Assembly: GCA_050633445.1 (NCBI GenBank)
Contig: JBOEGN010000033.1
Span: forward strand, 155,558-219,557
Length of the DNA: 64,000 bases
DNA from: Thalassobius sp050633445
GTDB lineage: Bacteria > Pseudomonadota > Alphaproteobacteria > Rhodobacterales > Rhodobacteraceae
Direction of reading: 5' to 3'
Shown here: positions 35,226 through 45,034 of the stretch, piece by piece
Layout of the letters: each line of letters begins with the position of its first letter
Position numbering within the stretch: the stretch's first letter is position 1
Translations under genes and position numbers: made by a program
The notes under the pieces: model-generated
What the model saw: only the letters and a program-made list of their open reading frames with translations
The model's database searches: none
What the model was told of the DNA's origin: nothing

Positions 35226-36290
35226 ATGAATGACCGCGAAAATATCCTGGAAGAGCTGAACGATCGTTCGCGCGAGGTATTTCGCCGCGTTGTCGAGGGC
35301 TATTTGTCCAACGGCGAACCTGTTGGCTCGCGCACTCTGACCCGGTCACTCAGCGAGAAAGTCAGCGCCGCCACGATCCGCAACGTTATGCAGGACCTGG
35401 AATTTCTGGGCCTTTTGGACAGCCCGCATATCTCGGCCGGGCGGGTGCCAACGCAGCGTGGGCTAAGGATGTTTGTCGACGGTTTTATGGAGGTCGGCGA
35501 TCTGGCCACCGATGACCGTCACAAGCTGGATCAGACCCTGCAAAGCAATTCCTCGGATGTTGGCGGGCTGATGGATCGGGTCTCGACCGCATTGTCCGGT
35601 GTCACGCAGGGGGCCTCGATCGTGTTGACCCCTAAGCACGAAGCGCCGATTCGCCATCTGGAATTTGTCACGCTAGGCCATGACCGGTCGCTGGTGGTGT
35701 TGGTATTTGCAGATGGGCATGTAGAAAACCGGCTGTTCACACCGCCGCCAGGGCAAACGCCGTCTTCGATGCGCGAGGCTGCGAATTTTCTGAACGCGCT
35801 GATCGAAGGGAAAACCCTGACCGAACTGCAAACTCAAATTCGCACCGAAATCGCTAATCGCCGGCAAGAGATCGACAGTCTGGCGCATCAACTGGTTGAA
35901 AGCGGGCTGGCCGTTTGGGACAACGAGGACGAAAGCAACGAACGGTTGATCGTCCGCGGACGCGCGAATTTGTTGAATGCAGATGGCAACGAAGAGGATC
36001 TAGAGCGCATCCGTGTTCTGTTTGATGACCTGGAACGCAAGCGTGACATCGAAGAGTTCTTGCAACTGACCGAAAGAGGCGAGGGTGTGCGCATTTTTAT
36101 TGGCTCTGAGAACAAACTTTTCTCACTTTCGGGTTCCTCTTTGGTGGTTTCTCCTTATATGAACGCTGATCGAAAAATTATTGGCGCAGTTGGGGTAATT
36201 GGCCCGACTCGCCTGAACTATGGACGGATTGTGCCGATCGTGGATTACACGGCGCAGCTGGTCGGGCGGATGCTGTCTGACCGGAGTTAG
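35226..36290 (+). CDS. hrcA: Heat-inducible transcriptional repressor HrcA
   Basis: 354 residues. A winged-helix N-terminus with SREVFRRVVEGYLSNGEPVGSRTL and VSAATIRNVMQDLEFLGLL, then a GAF-like dimerisation domain ending GVIGPTRLNYGRIVPIVDY. HrcA represses groESL or dnaK by binding CIRCE; I see no CIRCE repeat in the 112 bases upstream of hrcA itself. It is followed 9 bases later by grpE. Confidence 0.94.
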   Translation: MNDRENILEELNDRSREVFRRVVEGYLSNGEPVGSRTLTRSLSEKVSAATIRNVMQDLEFLGLLDSPHISAGRVPTQRGLRMFVDGFMEVGDLATDDRHKLDQTLQSNSSDVGGLMDRVSTALSGVTQGASIVLTPKHEAPIRHLEFVTLGHDRSLVVLVFADGHVENRLFTPPPGQTPSSMREAANFLNALIEGKTLTELQTQIRTEIANRRQEIDSLAHQLVESGLAVWDNEDESNERLIVRGRANLLNADGNEEDLERIRVLFDDLERKRDIEEFLQLTERGEGVRIFIGSENKLFSLSGSSLVVSPYMNADRKIIGAVGVIGPTRLNYGRIVPIVDYTAQLVGRMLSDRS

Positions 36291-36299
36291 AGGTGGAAC

Positions 36300-36860
36300 A
36301 TGGCAGACCCCAAAAACGACGATTTTCTAGATGACATCGAAGCAGCCGAAGCCGAAGCATTTGCCGAGGAAATCGAAGAGCTGGACGATGAGGCGGTCGA
36401 ACTGGATGAATTGCGCGCCGAGCGTGACGACTACAGAGACAAATTTATGCGCGCGCTTGCTGATGCCGAAAATGCGCGCAAGCGGGCTGATAAGCAGCGC
36501 CGTGAAGCCGAGAATTATGGTGGCTCGAAACTGGCGCGGGATGTGCTGCCGGTTTACGACAACATGAAGCGCGCCTTGGATGCCGTCACCGACGAGCACC
36601 GCGAACAAATCGGCGCCGTTCTGGAAGGTGTCGAGCTGACAATGCGCGAATTGCTGAACGTGTTTAACAAGCACGGAATCGAGCTGATCTCGCCCGCAGT
36701 TGGTGACAAATTTGACCCCCTGGTACACGAAGCCATGTTCGAAGCCCCTGTTCCTGGCACCAAAGCCGGTGAAATCATTCAGGTTTCGGCCGAAGGCTTC
36801 ATGCTGCATGAACGCTTGCTGCGTCCCGCTCAGGTCGGTGTTTCGTCGACTCCGGGCTAA
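36300..36860 (+). CDS. grpE: Nucleotide exchange factor GrpE
   Basis: 186-residue co-chaperone of DnaK. The acidic N-terminus is followed by a long coiled coil (about 38-90) with RAERDDYRDKFMRALADAENARKRADKQ. The beta domain contains HGIELISPAVGDKFDPLVHEAMF and ends HERLLRPAQVGVSS. It shares an operon with hrcA, and an intrinsic terminator follows. Confidence 0.96.
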   Translation: MADPKNDDFLDDIEAAEAEAFAEEIEELDDEAVELDELRAERDDYRDKFMRALADAENARKRADKQRREAENYGGSKLARDVLPVYDNMKRALDAVTDEHREQIGAVLEGVELTMRELLNVFNKHGIELISPAVGDKFDPLVHEAMFEAPVPGTKAGEIIQVSAEGFMLHERLLRPAQVGVSSTPG

Positions 36861-36883
36861 ACAGAGCCTGATTTCAATGCTAC

Positions 36884-36916
36884 AAAGCTCCTGTTTTTGA
36901 CAGGGGCTTTTCTTTT
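36884..36916 (+). terminator. Intrinsic terminator after grpE, overlapping the next gene's start
   Basis: AAAGCTCCTGT (36884-36894), loop TTTTG, ACAGGGGCTTT (36900-36910), then TCTTTT. The 11-bp stem has one G-T pair. The 3' arm contains AGGGG, which is also the only plausible ribosome site for the TTG start at 36915. Confidence 0.8.
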
Positions 36917-37958
36917 GCGTGCTTTTCTTCTGATTTTTGTAGTTTTTCTGGCCGCGCCCGTGCAGGCGCAAAATCTACCTGACTATTCCGAGGTCTACGT
37001 CAACGATTTCGCCAATATCCTGCCTGACGCCGAAGAACAGGCCATTCGCAGTGATCTGCAAGAATTGAAGCGCGAACGGGATATCGAGTTCACCGTGGTC
37101 ACGATCGGGTCGATGACTGACTATGGTCATGACGGGCCGATCGAACCCTTTGCTACGGCGTTGTTCAATCATTGGGGCGTCGGAGATGCCGTGCGCAATG
37201 ATGGGGTAATGATGCTGATTGCGGTGCAGGATCGGCATATGCGGATCGAGGTCGGTTCGGGCTATGGCACCCGCATGAACGGACCGATGAAAGAAATAAT
37301 CGACGACGTGATCCTGCCCAGATTCAAACGCGACGACTATGTCACCGGTATCGATTATGGCGTCGATCATGTGATCCACGAGGTTAGCGGAAGCTGGCCC
37401 GGAGAGTTCAATGCGACCGGAGCCGAGCGCGCAATCGGCTCTGCCCGCCGGGGGATCAATGCTCTGGGAAACTGGATTTATGCCTTATTAGTGCCTGCTA
37501 TTGGGGCTTTGGGCATGCTGTTTCGACGGATTCGTCGCTATCGCCCGCGATACTGCCCAAACGATGGCGCGCGCTTGGTTTTGTTGGATGAAGAGGCCGA
37601 TGACGCGTATCTTTCGCAAGGTCAGATTGCCGAGGAACAGCTTGGTAGCGTCGATTATGATATCTGGCATTGCCCGGATTGCGATCATGTAACTGTCGAG
37701 AATTACAAAGCCTGGTTCAACAAATTCCAGATCTGTCGGGCGTGCGGACACCGCACAGTGCAAAGCACCACGATCATTTTGGAAAGCGCGACCACGACCT
37801 CGACAGGGCGCAAGCGCGTTGTTCTGAATTGCCGAAATTGCGGCGACGAAAGCTCGGCCATTTTCACCACCCCGTTGAAAAGCACCAACAGCAGTTCGGG
37901 CGGAGGGTCCTTTGGTGGTGGGTCGTCCAGCGGAGGCGGAGCAAGCGGAAGTTGGTGA
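36915..37958 (+). CDS. TPM-domain (YgcG-like) membrane protein with zinc-ribbon-like tail
   Basis: About 347 residues. Signal peptide (ends PVQAQ), then a TPM domain with YVNDFANILPDAEEQAIRSDL, DDGVM-like RNDGVMMLIAVQDR and EVGSGYG. One membrane helix follows, then a C-terminal part with four CxxC-type pairs (CPNDG, CPDCDH, CRACGH, CRNCGD) and a Gly/Ser-rich tail. TTG 36915 was chosen because AGGGG is 8 bases upstream; the TTG at 36897 lies in the terminator loop. TPM proteins serve photosystem repair or phosphatase roles elsewhere; the role here is unknown. Confidence 0.8.
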   Translation: MRAFLLIFVVFLAAPVQAQNLPDYSEVYVNDFANILPDAEEQAIRSDLQELKRERDIEFTVVTIGSMTDYGHDGPIEPFATALFNHWGVGDAVRNDGVMMLIAVQDRHMRIEVGSGYGTRMNGPMKEIIDDVILPRFKRDDYVTGIDYGVDHVIHEVSGSWPGEFNATGAERAIGSARRGINALGNWIYALLVPAIGALGMLFRRIRRYRPRYCPNDGARLVLLDEEADDAYLSQGQIAEEQLGSVDYDIWHCPDCDHVTVENYKAWFNKFQICRACGHRTVQSTTIILESATTTSTGRKRVVLNCRNCGDESSAIFTTPLKSTNSSSGGGSFGGGSSSGGGASGSW

Positions 37959-40589
37959 TCAGCCGTCCTTTAGCGCTTTCAGCTCATAGATCAGATCCAA
38001 CGCCTCGCGCGGGGTCAGAGTGTCAGGATGTACCTGCTCTAGCCGGTTTTCGACCTGAGAATCCTGCGCCGGTGGAAGAGGAGGGGGGGCGGCAGAAAAC
38101 AGCGGCAGATCGTCAATAGTGGCCTTGGATTTTCCACCTTCACGTTCGCCTTTTTCCAACGCATCCAACACAACGCGGGCGCGGGCGACGACTTTGTCCG
38201 GCAGGCCAGCCAATTTTGCAACCTGGACCCCATAAGACCTGTCGGCGGCGCCTTTACGCACCTCGTGCAGAAAAATCACGTCGCCGTCGAACTCCTTCAC
38301 CGCGACGGTGGCGTTTTCGACGCCAGACATTTTTCCCGCCAAGGTCGTCAGCTCGTGATAGTGCGTTGCGAATAATGCACGGGATTTGTTGACGTCGTGT
38401 AAATGTTCCAGCGTCGCCCAAGCAATCGACAAGCCGTCATAAGTGGCCGTGCCGCGCCCAATCTCGTCCAGAATCACCAAGGCGCGATCATCTGCCTGGT
38501 TTAGAATCGCGGCTGTCTCGACCATCTCAACCATGAAAGTCGATCGACCTCGCGCCAGATCATCCGAGGCGCCAACACGGCTGAACAACTGACTGACCAC
38601 GCCAATATGAGCCTGGGTGGCAGGGACAAAACTGCCCATTTGAGCCAGCAAAGCGATCAGGGCATTCTGTCGTAGAAAGGTTGATTTACCGGCCATGTTC
38701 GGGCCAGTCAGCAGCCAAATCGCGGCACCGCTGTCAGCGGTTAACACGCAATCATTTGCGATGAATTGGCTTTGGCCTTGTTTGCGCAGCGCCTGCTCGA
38801 CGACCGGATGCCGACCGCCGGTGATTTCCAGCGTTTTCGAGCCATCAACCACAGGCCGGACCCAGCTTTCGCCACTTGCCAGGTCAGCTAGGGCGGCGGC
38901 CAGATCCATCTCGGCCAGTGCACGAGCGGCGGCATTAATCTGCGGAGCTTGATCCAATATGGCCGTTTTTAGGCTGGAATAGAGCCGTTTTTCAATCTCG
39001 AGCGCCCGACCGCCAGCATTCAAAATCTTGGTTTCAGTTTCTGAAAGCGGAACGGTGGTAAAGCGCACCTGGTTGGCAGTGGTTTGCCGATGCTTGAATG
39101 TGTCCGAAAGCGGCTCGGACAGCATTTTTTCGGCATGGGTTGCTGTAACCTCGACGAAGTATCCTAGGACGTTATTGTGCTTGATCTTCAGGGCCTGAAT
39201 GCCTGTCAGCTCAGAATATTCCTTTTGCATCGTGGCAATAACGCTGCGGCCTTCGTCTCGCAGCGTGCGGGTTTCGTCCAGCTCTTCGTCATATCCCGGC
39301 GCGACAAAACCACCATCGCGTACCAAAAGAGGCGGTTCGGCAACGAGAGCTTGATCAAGCAGATCCAGTAGTTCGTCATGGCCCGATAGGTCCTGCGCGG
39401 CTGATTTCAGCAAATCAGGCAAATCCATCGCTTGCAGGTCATCAGAAATCAGCAGGGCCTGCGCCAAGCCATTGCGGATGGCGGCCAAATCGCGCGGGCC
39501 GCCGCGGTCCAACCCCAGACGCGAAAGCGCACGATCCAGATCGGGTACTTTTCGTAGGGCATCGCGCAAGGCATCTGCAACCGAGCGATGTTCGCTGGCG
39601 AAACTGACGGCGTCCAACCTTGCATGGATCACATCCAGAACGCGCGAGGGGCTGGAAAGGCGGCGCTCCAGCAAACGCGCGCCGCCGGCTGTGACTGTCC
39701 GATCAATCGCAGCAAGCAAAGAGCCGGAACGCCCACCGTTCAACGCATGGGTCAGTTCCAGATTTCGGCGGGTCGCGGCGTCGATCTGAACCACACGCGC
39801 CTCGGCCTCGCGGACGGGGCGGCGCAACAGGGGGAGCCTGCCTTTTTGCGTGATTTCAAGGTATTCAACGATGGCCCCCATGGCCGAGACCTCGGCACGA
39901 TCGAATTGCCCGAACGCATCCAATGACCCAACATCGAACAAGGCACACAATCGTTTCTCAGCTGAAGTGCTATCGAAACTGGCGCGGCCCAAACCAGTCA
40001 GCGCAGCGCCGGATTCAGAGACTATTTCAGCCAAATTCGCTTCTTCCGTCTCGGATACGATCACCTCGGCGGGCATCAACCGGGCCAATTCGGGACCAAG
40101 GCGGACGGGGGCCAGGGGCTGCACGTGAAACTCTCCGGTCGAGATGTCGGCCCAGGCCAGCGCGGATTGATCGCGGACCTTGGCAAAGGAGCACAAGAAG
40201 TTATGTCGGCGCGCCTCTAATAACGACTCTTCGGTCAATGTGCCGGGCGTGACCAACCGCACAACATCGCGTTTCACCACGGATTTCGAGCCGCGTTTTT
40301 TCGCTTCGGCCGGGCTTTCCAGCTGTTCGCCGACTGCTACCCGGAATCCCTTGCGGATCAGCGTTAGCAAATAGCTTTCGGCGGCATGGACGGGTACGCC
40401 GCACATGGGGATGTCTTCGCCCAGATGCTTGCCGCGCTTGGTTAGCGCGATATCCAGCGCCTCGGATGCGGCGACGGCATCGTCAAAGAACATCTCGTAG
40501 AAATCGCCCATCCGGTAGAACAGCATGGCATCGGGATAGCCCTCTTTGATCTCCAGATATTGCGCCATCATCGGCGTGACTGCACTCAC
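37959..40589 (-). CDS. mutS: DNA mismatch repair protein MutS
   Basis: About 876 residues. The mismatch-recognition Phe-x-Glu is in MGDFYEMFFDDA. Walker A is LTGPNMAGKSTFLRQNAL, and ALVILDEIGRGTATYDGLSIAWA is Walker B with the signature loop. The GTG start at 40589 follows AGGGGG and gives MSAVTPMMAQYLEIK, which fits the family; the longer open frame to 40706 adds unconserved residues. It is directly convergent with the TPM gene, with no gap. Confidence 0.96.
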   Translation of the reverse strand: MSAVTPMMAQYLEIKEGYPDAMLFYRMGDFYEMFFDDAVAASEALDIALTKRGKHLGEDIPMCGVPVHAAESYLLTLIRKGFRVAVGEQLESPAEAKKRGSKSVVKRDVVRLVTPGTLTEESLLEARRHNFLCSFAKVRDQSALAWADISTGEFHVQPLAPVRLGPELARLMPAEVIVSETEEANLAEIVSESGAALTGLGRASFDSTSAEKRLCALFDVGSLDAFGQFDRAEVSAMGAIVEYLEITQKGRLPLLRRPVREAEARVVQIDAATRRNLELTHALNGGRSGSLLAAIDRTVTAGGARLLERRLSSPSRVLDVIHARLDAVSFASEHRSVADALRDALRKVPDLDRALSRLGLDRGGPRDLAAIRNGLAQALLISDDLQAMDLPDLLKSAAQDLSGHDELLDLLDQALVAEPPLLVRDGGFVAPGYDEELDETRTLRDEGRSVIATMQKEYSELTGIQALKIKHNNVLGYFVEVTATHAEKMLSEPLSDTFKHRQTTANQVRFTTVPLSETETKILNAGGRALEIEKRLYSSLKTAILDQAPQINAAARALAEMDLAAALADLASGESWVRPVVDGSKTLEITGGRHPVVEQALRKQGQSQFIANDCVLTADSGAAIWLLTGPNMAGKSTFLRQNALIALLAQMGSFVPATQAHIGVVSQLFSRVGASDDLARGRSTFMVEMVETAAILNQADDRALVILDEIGRGTATYDGLSIAWATLEHLHDVNKSRALFATHYHELTTLAGKMSGVENATVAVKEFDGDVIFLHEVRKGAADRSYGVQVAKLAGLPDKVVARARVVLDALEKGEREGGKSKATIDDLPLFSAAPPPLPPAQDSQVENRLEQVHPDTLTPREALDLIYELKALKDG

Positions 40590-40723
40590 GATTGTCCCCC
40601 TGTCATTTCGCGGAACATTACAAATCCACGGACCGGGACGAAAGGCGAAAACGTCTTTGTGTTGAGCCAAGGCGCATAGCACTGTAAGAGGCAAAAGCTT
40701 ACTCATTCACAGGCCCTTTGATC

Positions 40724-42979
40724 ATGACCAAGAACCGCATCACCCCCGAAGAGGCGCTGGCCTACCACCTAGAGCCGCGCCCCGGTAAATTCGAGATTTC
40801 GCCAAGCGTTCCGATGACCACGCAGCGGGACCTTTCGCTGGCCTATTCCCCCGGTGTGGCGGTCCCTTGCGAGGCGATCGCTGCGGTGCCGGAAACGGCC
40901 TATGACTACACCAACAAGGGCAACCTTGTGGCGGTGATCTCGAACGGGACCGCGGTTCTGGGGCTAGGGAATTTGGGCGCGCTGGCCTCTAAGCCGGTGA
41001 TGGAGGGCAAATCGGTCCTGTTCAAACGCTTTGCTGACGTGAACTCGATTGATATCGAGCTGGACACCGAAGACCCGGACGAGATCATTAAAGCCGTTAA
41101 ACTGATGGGCCCCACCTTTGGCGGGATCAACCTGGAAGACATCAAAGCGCCCGAGTGTTTCATCATCGAGCAGAAGCTCAAGGAAGAGATGGATATCCCT
41201 GTCTTCCACGATGACCAGCACGGGACAGCGGTGATCTGTGCGGCGGGCCTGATCAACGCGTTGCACATCTCGGGTAAGCAAATTGAAGACGTGAAAATCG
41301 TGCTGAATGGCGCAGGGGCTGCGGGTATCGCCTGTATCGAGCTGCTGAAAGCCATGGGTGCGCGGCATGAAAACTGCATCGTTTGTGACACCAAGGGCGT
41401 GATCTATCAGGGTCGCACCGAGGGCATGAACCAGTGGAAATCGGCTCATGCGGTAAAAACCGAGCTGCGTACGCTCGAGGACGCCATGAAAGGTGCCGAC
41501 GTGTTCCTGGGCGTGTCGGTCAAGGGTGCTGTGACGCCAGAGATGGTCGAAGCCATGAACGACAATCCGGTGATCTTCGCCATGGCGAACCCTGATCCGG
41601 AGATCACCCCCGAAGAGGCGCACGCCGTCCGCGCAGACGCCATCGTTGCGACCGGCCGTTCGGATTATCCGAACCAAGTGAACAACGTTTTGGGTTTCCC
41701 CTACCTGTTCCGTGGTGCGCTGGACATTCACGCGCGTGCTATCAATGACGAGATGAAAATCGCTTGTGCCGAAGCTCTGGCCGAGCTCGCCCGCGAGGAT
41801 GTGCCGGACGAAGTTGCCATGGCTTATGGCAAGGCGCTGACCTTTGGTCGCGACTATATCATCCCCACGCCGTTTGACCCGCGCTTGATCTACATGATCC
41901 CGCCCGCCGTGGCGAAGGCTGGGATGGACACCGGTGCCGCGCGTCGTCCGATTATTGACATGGACGCCTACGAAGTTTCGCTGAAAACTCGGATGGATCC
42001 GACCGCAAGCATCCTGCGTGGCATCAATGCCCGTGCCCGGAACGCGCAGGCGCGCATGATTTTCGCCGAGGGCGACGATCCTCGTGTGTTGCGCGCCGCC
42101 GTGCAGTATCAGCGCACCGGTTTGGGTAAGGCACTGGTCGTCGGCCGCGAAGCTGACGTCAAAGAGAAGCTGGAAGCCGCAGGTATGGGCGACGCCGTAC
42201 GCGAGCTTGAGGTGGTGAACGCTGCAAACAGCCGTCATTTGGATACGTACAAAGATTTCCTGTACGAACGCCTGCAACGCAAAGGCTTTGACCGGCATGA
42301 CATTCACCGTTTGGCCGCCCGTGATCGCCACGTTTTCAGCGCTCTGATGCTGGCGCATGGGCATGGCGACGGTTTGGTTACCGGCGCGACCCGGAAATCG
42401 GCGCATGCACTAGAGCTGATCAACCACGTTTTTGATGCTGACGCCGAACACGGCGCCGTGGGCGTGACCGCGATCATCCACAAGGGCCGGATCGTGCTGA
42501 TCTCGGATACTCTGGTGCATGAATGGCCGGACGAAGAAGATCTGGCCAACATTGCCGAACGTTCGGCCGGGGTGGCACGCCACCTGGGTCTGGAACCGCG
42601 TGTCGCTTTTGTCAGCTTCTCGACTTTTGGTTATCCGATTTCCGAGCGCGCCGAAAAAATGCATATCGCCCCCAAAGTGCTGGAACGCCGCGGTGTTGAT
42701 TTCGAATACGAAGGTGAAATGACCGTGGACGTGGCGCTGAACGCCAAGGCCGCCGAGGCCTATCCGTTCCAGCGCCTGACCGGCCCGGCGAATATCTTGG
42801 TTGTGCCTGCGCGTCACTCGGCCTCGATCAGCGTGAAGCTGATGCAGGAAATGGCAGATGCCACTGTGATTGGCCCGATCCTGTCGGGTGTGGACAGCTC
42901 GATCCAGATTTGCTCGACGAACGCGACGGCAAATGACATCCTGAACATGGCCATTCTGGCCGCGTGTAAGGTGGGTTAA
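40724..42979 (+). CDS. maeB: NADP-dependent malic enzyme (MaeB type)
   Basis: 751 residues. The N-terminal malic enzyme domain has SLAYSPGVAVPCE, FHDDQHGTAVICAAGL and the NAD(P)-binding VLNGAGAAGIACIELL. The C-terminal ~320 residues are a phosphotransacetylase-like regulatory domain (ARMIFAEGDDPRVLRAA). It converts malate to pyruvate, with NADPH. ATG 40724 is preferred over an in-frame TTG two codons earlier. It is divergent from mutS. Confidence 0.95.
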   Translation: MTKNRITPEEALAYHLEPRPGKFEISPSVPMTTQRDLSLAYSPGVAVPCEAIAAVPETAYDYTNKGNLVAVISNGTAVLGLGNLGALASKPVMEGKSVLFKRFADVNSIDIELDTEDPDEIIKAVKLMGPTFGGINLEDIKAPECFIIEQKLKEEMDIPVFHDDQHGTAVICAAGLINALHISGKQIEDVKIVLNGAGAAGIACIELLKAMGARHENCIVCDTKGVIYQGRTEGMNQWKSAHAVKTELRTLEDAMKGADVFLGVSVKGAVTPEMVEAMNDNPVIFAMANPDPEITPEEAHAVRADAIVATGRSDYPNQVNNVLGFPYLFRGALDIHARAINDEMKIACAEALAELAREDVPDEVAMAYGKALTFGRDYIIPTPFDPRLIYMIPPAVAKAGMDTGAARRPIIDMDAYEVSLKTRMDPTASILRGINARARNAQARMIFAEGDDPRVLRAAVQYQRTGLGKALVVGREADVKEKLEAAGMGDAVRELEVVNAANSRHLDTYKDFLYERLQRKGFDRHDIHRLAARDRHVFSALMLAHGHGDGLVTGATRKSAHALELINHVFDADAEHGAVGVTAIIHKGRIVLISDTLVHEWPDEEDLANIAERSAGVARHLGLEPRVAFVSFSTFGYPISERAEKMHIAPKVLERRGVDFEYEGEMTVDVALNAKAAEAYPFQRLTGPANILVVPARHSASISVKLMQEMADATVIGPILSGVDSSIQICSTNATANDILNMAILAACKVG

Positions 42980-42995
42980 CCAAGAAGGAGCCCGA

Positions 42996-43871
42996 ATGAC
43001 CGTTTGGAATCTAGGCTCCATCAATGCTGACTATGTCTATCGGGTGCCGCATTTGCCTGGCCCCGGCGAGACGATTGCCGCCTCGTCCCTGAACCGGGGG
43101 CTGGGCGGCAAAGGCGCTAACATGTCCGTCGCCATCGCGCGTGCCGGCGCGCGTGCCGCCCATATCGGTGCGATCGGTGCGGATGGGCGCTGGGCGGTGG
43201 ATCGGATGATGGAATACGGTGTGGATACCCGCTGGATTCGCGAGGTTTCTCATCCCACTGGTCATGCCATTATCAACGTAGATGATGAGGGCGAGAATGC
43301 CATCGTTATCTACCCCGGCGCAAACCGTGATATTCCCGAATCCGCCGTGGGCTTGGCCCTGTCCGAGGCCGAGCCGGGCGACATTCTGTTGATGCAGAAC
43401 GAGACCAACAAACAACGGTTTTCAGCCGATATAGGCTCGAAACTGGGGTTAAAGATCGTCTATGCCGCCGCGCCATTCTCGGTTGCGGCGATAACCGCGA
43501 TCCTGCCGATGTTGGATATTCTGGTCCTGAACGCCGTCGAGATGGAGCAACTGCACGCGGCAACCGGGCTGGTGCCAGGGCCCGAGATGGGCGTGCCCTC
43601 AGTTTTGGTCACACGCGGATCCGAGGGCTGTGTGTTGTTCGAGAAATCACACAACTACACACCAAAGGCTTTTGCCGCACACCCTGTCGATCCGGTGGAT
43701 ACGACGGGGGCCGGTGACACATTCACCGGATATTTCTTGGCGGGATTGGACCGAGGTATGCCGACCGCCCAAGCCATTGATTTGGCAATGCGGGCGGCCG
43801 CGCTGATGGTGACGCGCAAAGGGACAGCAGATGTCATCCCTGATTTGCGCGAGGTTCAAAGCTTTGGTTAG
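42996..43871 (+). CDS. PfkB-family carbohydrate kinase (ribokinase-like)
   Basis: 291 residues. The substrate-side motif is GGKGANMSVAIARAGARAAHIGAIG and the anion-hole motif DTTGAGDTFTGYFLAGLDRG. NAVEMEQL is typical of ribokinases. No transporter or sugar-metabolism gene is adjacent, so ribose as substrate is only a guess. It lies 16 bases after maeB with AAGGAG before the ATG, and is probably co-transcribed. It overlaps the convergent msrA by 4 bases. Confidence 0.88.
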   Translation: MTVWNLGSINADYVYRVPHLPGPGETIAASSLNRGLGGKGANMSVAIARAGARAAHIGAIGADGRWAVDRMMEYGVDTRWIREVSHPTGHAIINVDDEGENAIVIYPGANRDIPESAVGLALSEAEPGDILLMQNETNKQRFSADIGSKLGLKIVYAAAPFSVAAITAILPMLDILVLNAVEMEQLHAATGLVPGPEMGVPSVLVTRGSEGCVLFEKSHNYTPKAFAAHPVDPVDTTGAGDTFTGYFLAGLDRGMPTAQAIDLAMRAAALMVTRKGTADVIPDLREVQSFG

Positions 43872-44533
43872 CCACCGGCAAAGGGCGCTTTGTTGCCCCA
43901 CAGCTGACGCACACGCTGGTCACGGCCACAGGCTTTGCGATACCGTTTATAGGCTTTGGACTGTTTGATCGGGCCAAAACGGGTCAGGACGGTTTTGGTG
44001 CCCTTGTAATAATCCTGGTGATAGCGCTCGGCCTTATAAAAGCGCGCTTCGTCAAGAATGGGCGTTACAATCTTCTGCCCCAAGGCGCGTTGGGCGTTGG
44101 CTTTGGCAGTCTCGGCAAGAGCCTTTTCCGCAGGATTAGAGACGAAAATAGCCGTTTTATAGCTGTCTCCGCGATCGCAGAACTGCCCGCCAGCATCCGT
44201 TGGGTCGACCGAGCGGAAAAACATCCGCAACAGCTGCGCCCGTGATACGACGGATGGGTCAAACTGGATTTGCACGGCCTCGTAATGGCCAGATCCGCCG
44301 CGGGTCACTTGTTTGTATGTCGGGTTCTTCAGCTTGCCGCCGGTATATCCCGATACTGCTTCGCTCACGCCTTTTACGGATTCGAAATCGCTTTCGACAC
44401 ACCAGAAACAGCCCCCCGCCACAGTCAGTGTTTCCGTCTGTCCCGCCTGGACGCGGTTGCAATGCAGCATGGAGCCGAACACGATGGCCAGTGTCAGCAA
44501 TATGGGTTTGATGTCTTTGAATGTCGCGGTCAT
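43868..44533 (-). CDS. msrA: Peptide methionine-S-sulfoxide reductase MsrA, exported
   Basis: 221 residues from ATG 44533, which has AAGGG upstream. Residues 1-30 form a signal peptide or anchor (ILLTLAIVFGSML). The active site is AGGCFWCVESDF (Cys42), followed by GYTGG and GHYEAVQIQFDP. A Cys near the C-terminus (RKACGRD) may resolve the sulfenic acid. An exported MsrA would repair methionine in envelope proteins. Confidence 0.92.
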   Translation of the reverse strand: MTATFKDIKPILLTLAIVFGSMLHCNRVQAGQTETLTVAGGCFWCVESDFESVKGVSEAVSGYTGGKLKNPTYKQVTRGGSGHYEAVQIQFDPSVVSRAQLLRMFFRSVDPTDAGGQFCDRGDSYKTAIFVSNPAEKALAETAKANAQRALGQKIVTPILDEARFYKAERYHQDYYKGTKTVLTRFGPIKQSKAYKRYRKACGRDQRVRQLWGNKAPFAGG

Positions 44534-44681
44534 GGTTTTTCCCTTCTTGGGCATCATGACCCGGCGCTTGCCGTTCCGCCAATCCCCTGCAATCGAATGT
44601 CACGCAAGGGTGAGAGACCGTGAGGTCGTTGGTGCCCTGGGGCCAGTTTCCAATTTTATGGCAAACCGGGTTGCAGTCGCC

Positions 44682-44963
44682 CTAAAGCAGCTCTTTTAGT
44701 TTCATCGCTACAGCGGGGTTTCCGGCAAGCTTGATTTTGCCGGTCATCACAGCAGTCATGGGGTTCAGCTTGCCCTTGATCAGCTTTTCCACGTTTTCGA
44801 CTGACATTTTCAGGGTCGCATCTGTGTCGCGATCCTGCAACGAGACCGCATGATCCGCGATCACCAGCACACCCGCGTCGCCGCAATCGAACTTCAAACT
44901 GTCGGCAAAATTGCCAGAGGCAACGGCCTCTCGGATCATATTGGCGATGTCTTCTAGCGTCAT
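44682..44963 (-). CDS. SCP2 sterol-binding domain protein
   Basis: 93-residue single-domain SCP2 protein. The end is typical: MSVENVEKLIKGKLNPMTAVMTGKIKLAGNPAVAMKL. Related proteins bind hydrophobic ligands; the cargo here is unknown. The start at 44963 is the first ATG of the domain. Longer readings enter the argG terminator. It lies downstream of argG on the same strand but is separated from it by that terminator. Confidence 0.87.
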   Translation of the reverse strand: MTLEDIANMIREAVASGNFADSLKFDCGDAGVLVIADHAVSLQDRDTDATLKMSVENVEKLIKGKLNPMTAVMTGKIKLAGNPAVAMKLKELL

Positions 44964-44980
44964 TTTACCCCCAGAAATGC

Positions 44981-45009
44981 AAAACGCCCCCATGGATAGG
45001 AGGGCGTTT
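44981..45009 (-). terminator. Intrinsic terminator after argG
   Basis: On the minus strand AAACGCCC (45009-45002), a 12-base loop, GGGCGTTT (44989-44982) and a T. It lies 26 bases after the argG stop. A parS-like 13/16 match (45005-45020) falls partly in this stem and is explained by it. Confidence 0.75.
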
Positions 45010-45034
45010 CACGTAGAACAATTGTGACTTGGCG

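Noticed and set aside
40118..40135. CACGTGAAAC half-site in mutS
   Set aside because: Only one arm of parS matches (about 12/16); explained by coding sequence.
40964..42406. 480-codon minus-strand open frame
   Set aside because: Antisense to maeB.
45005..45020. parS-like palindrome (13/16) upstream of the SCP2 gene
   Set aside because: Three mismatches, far from the parABS cluster, and half of it is the stem of the argG terminator.
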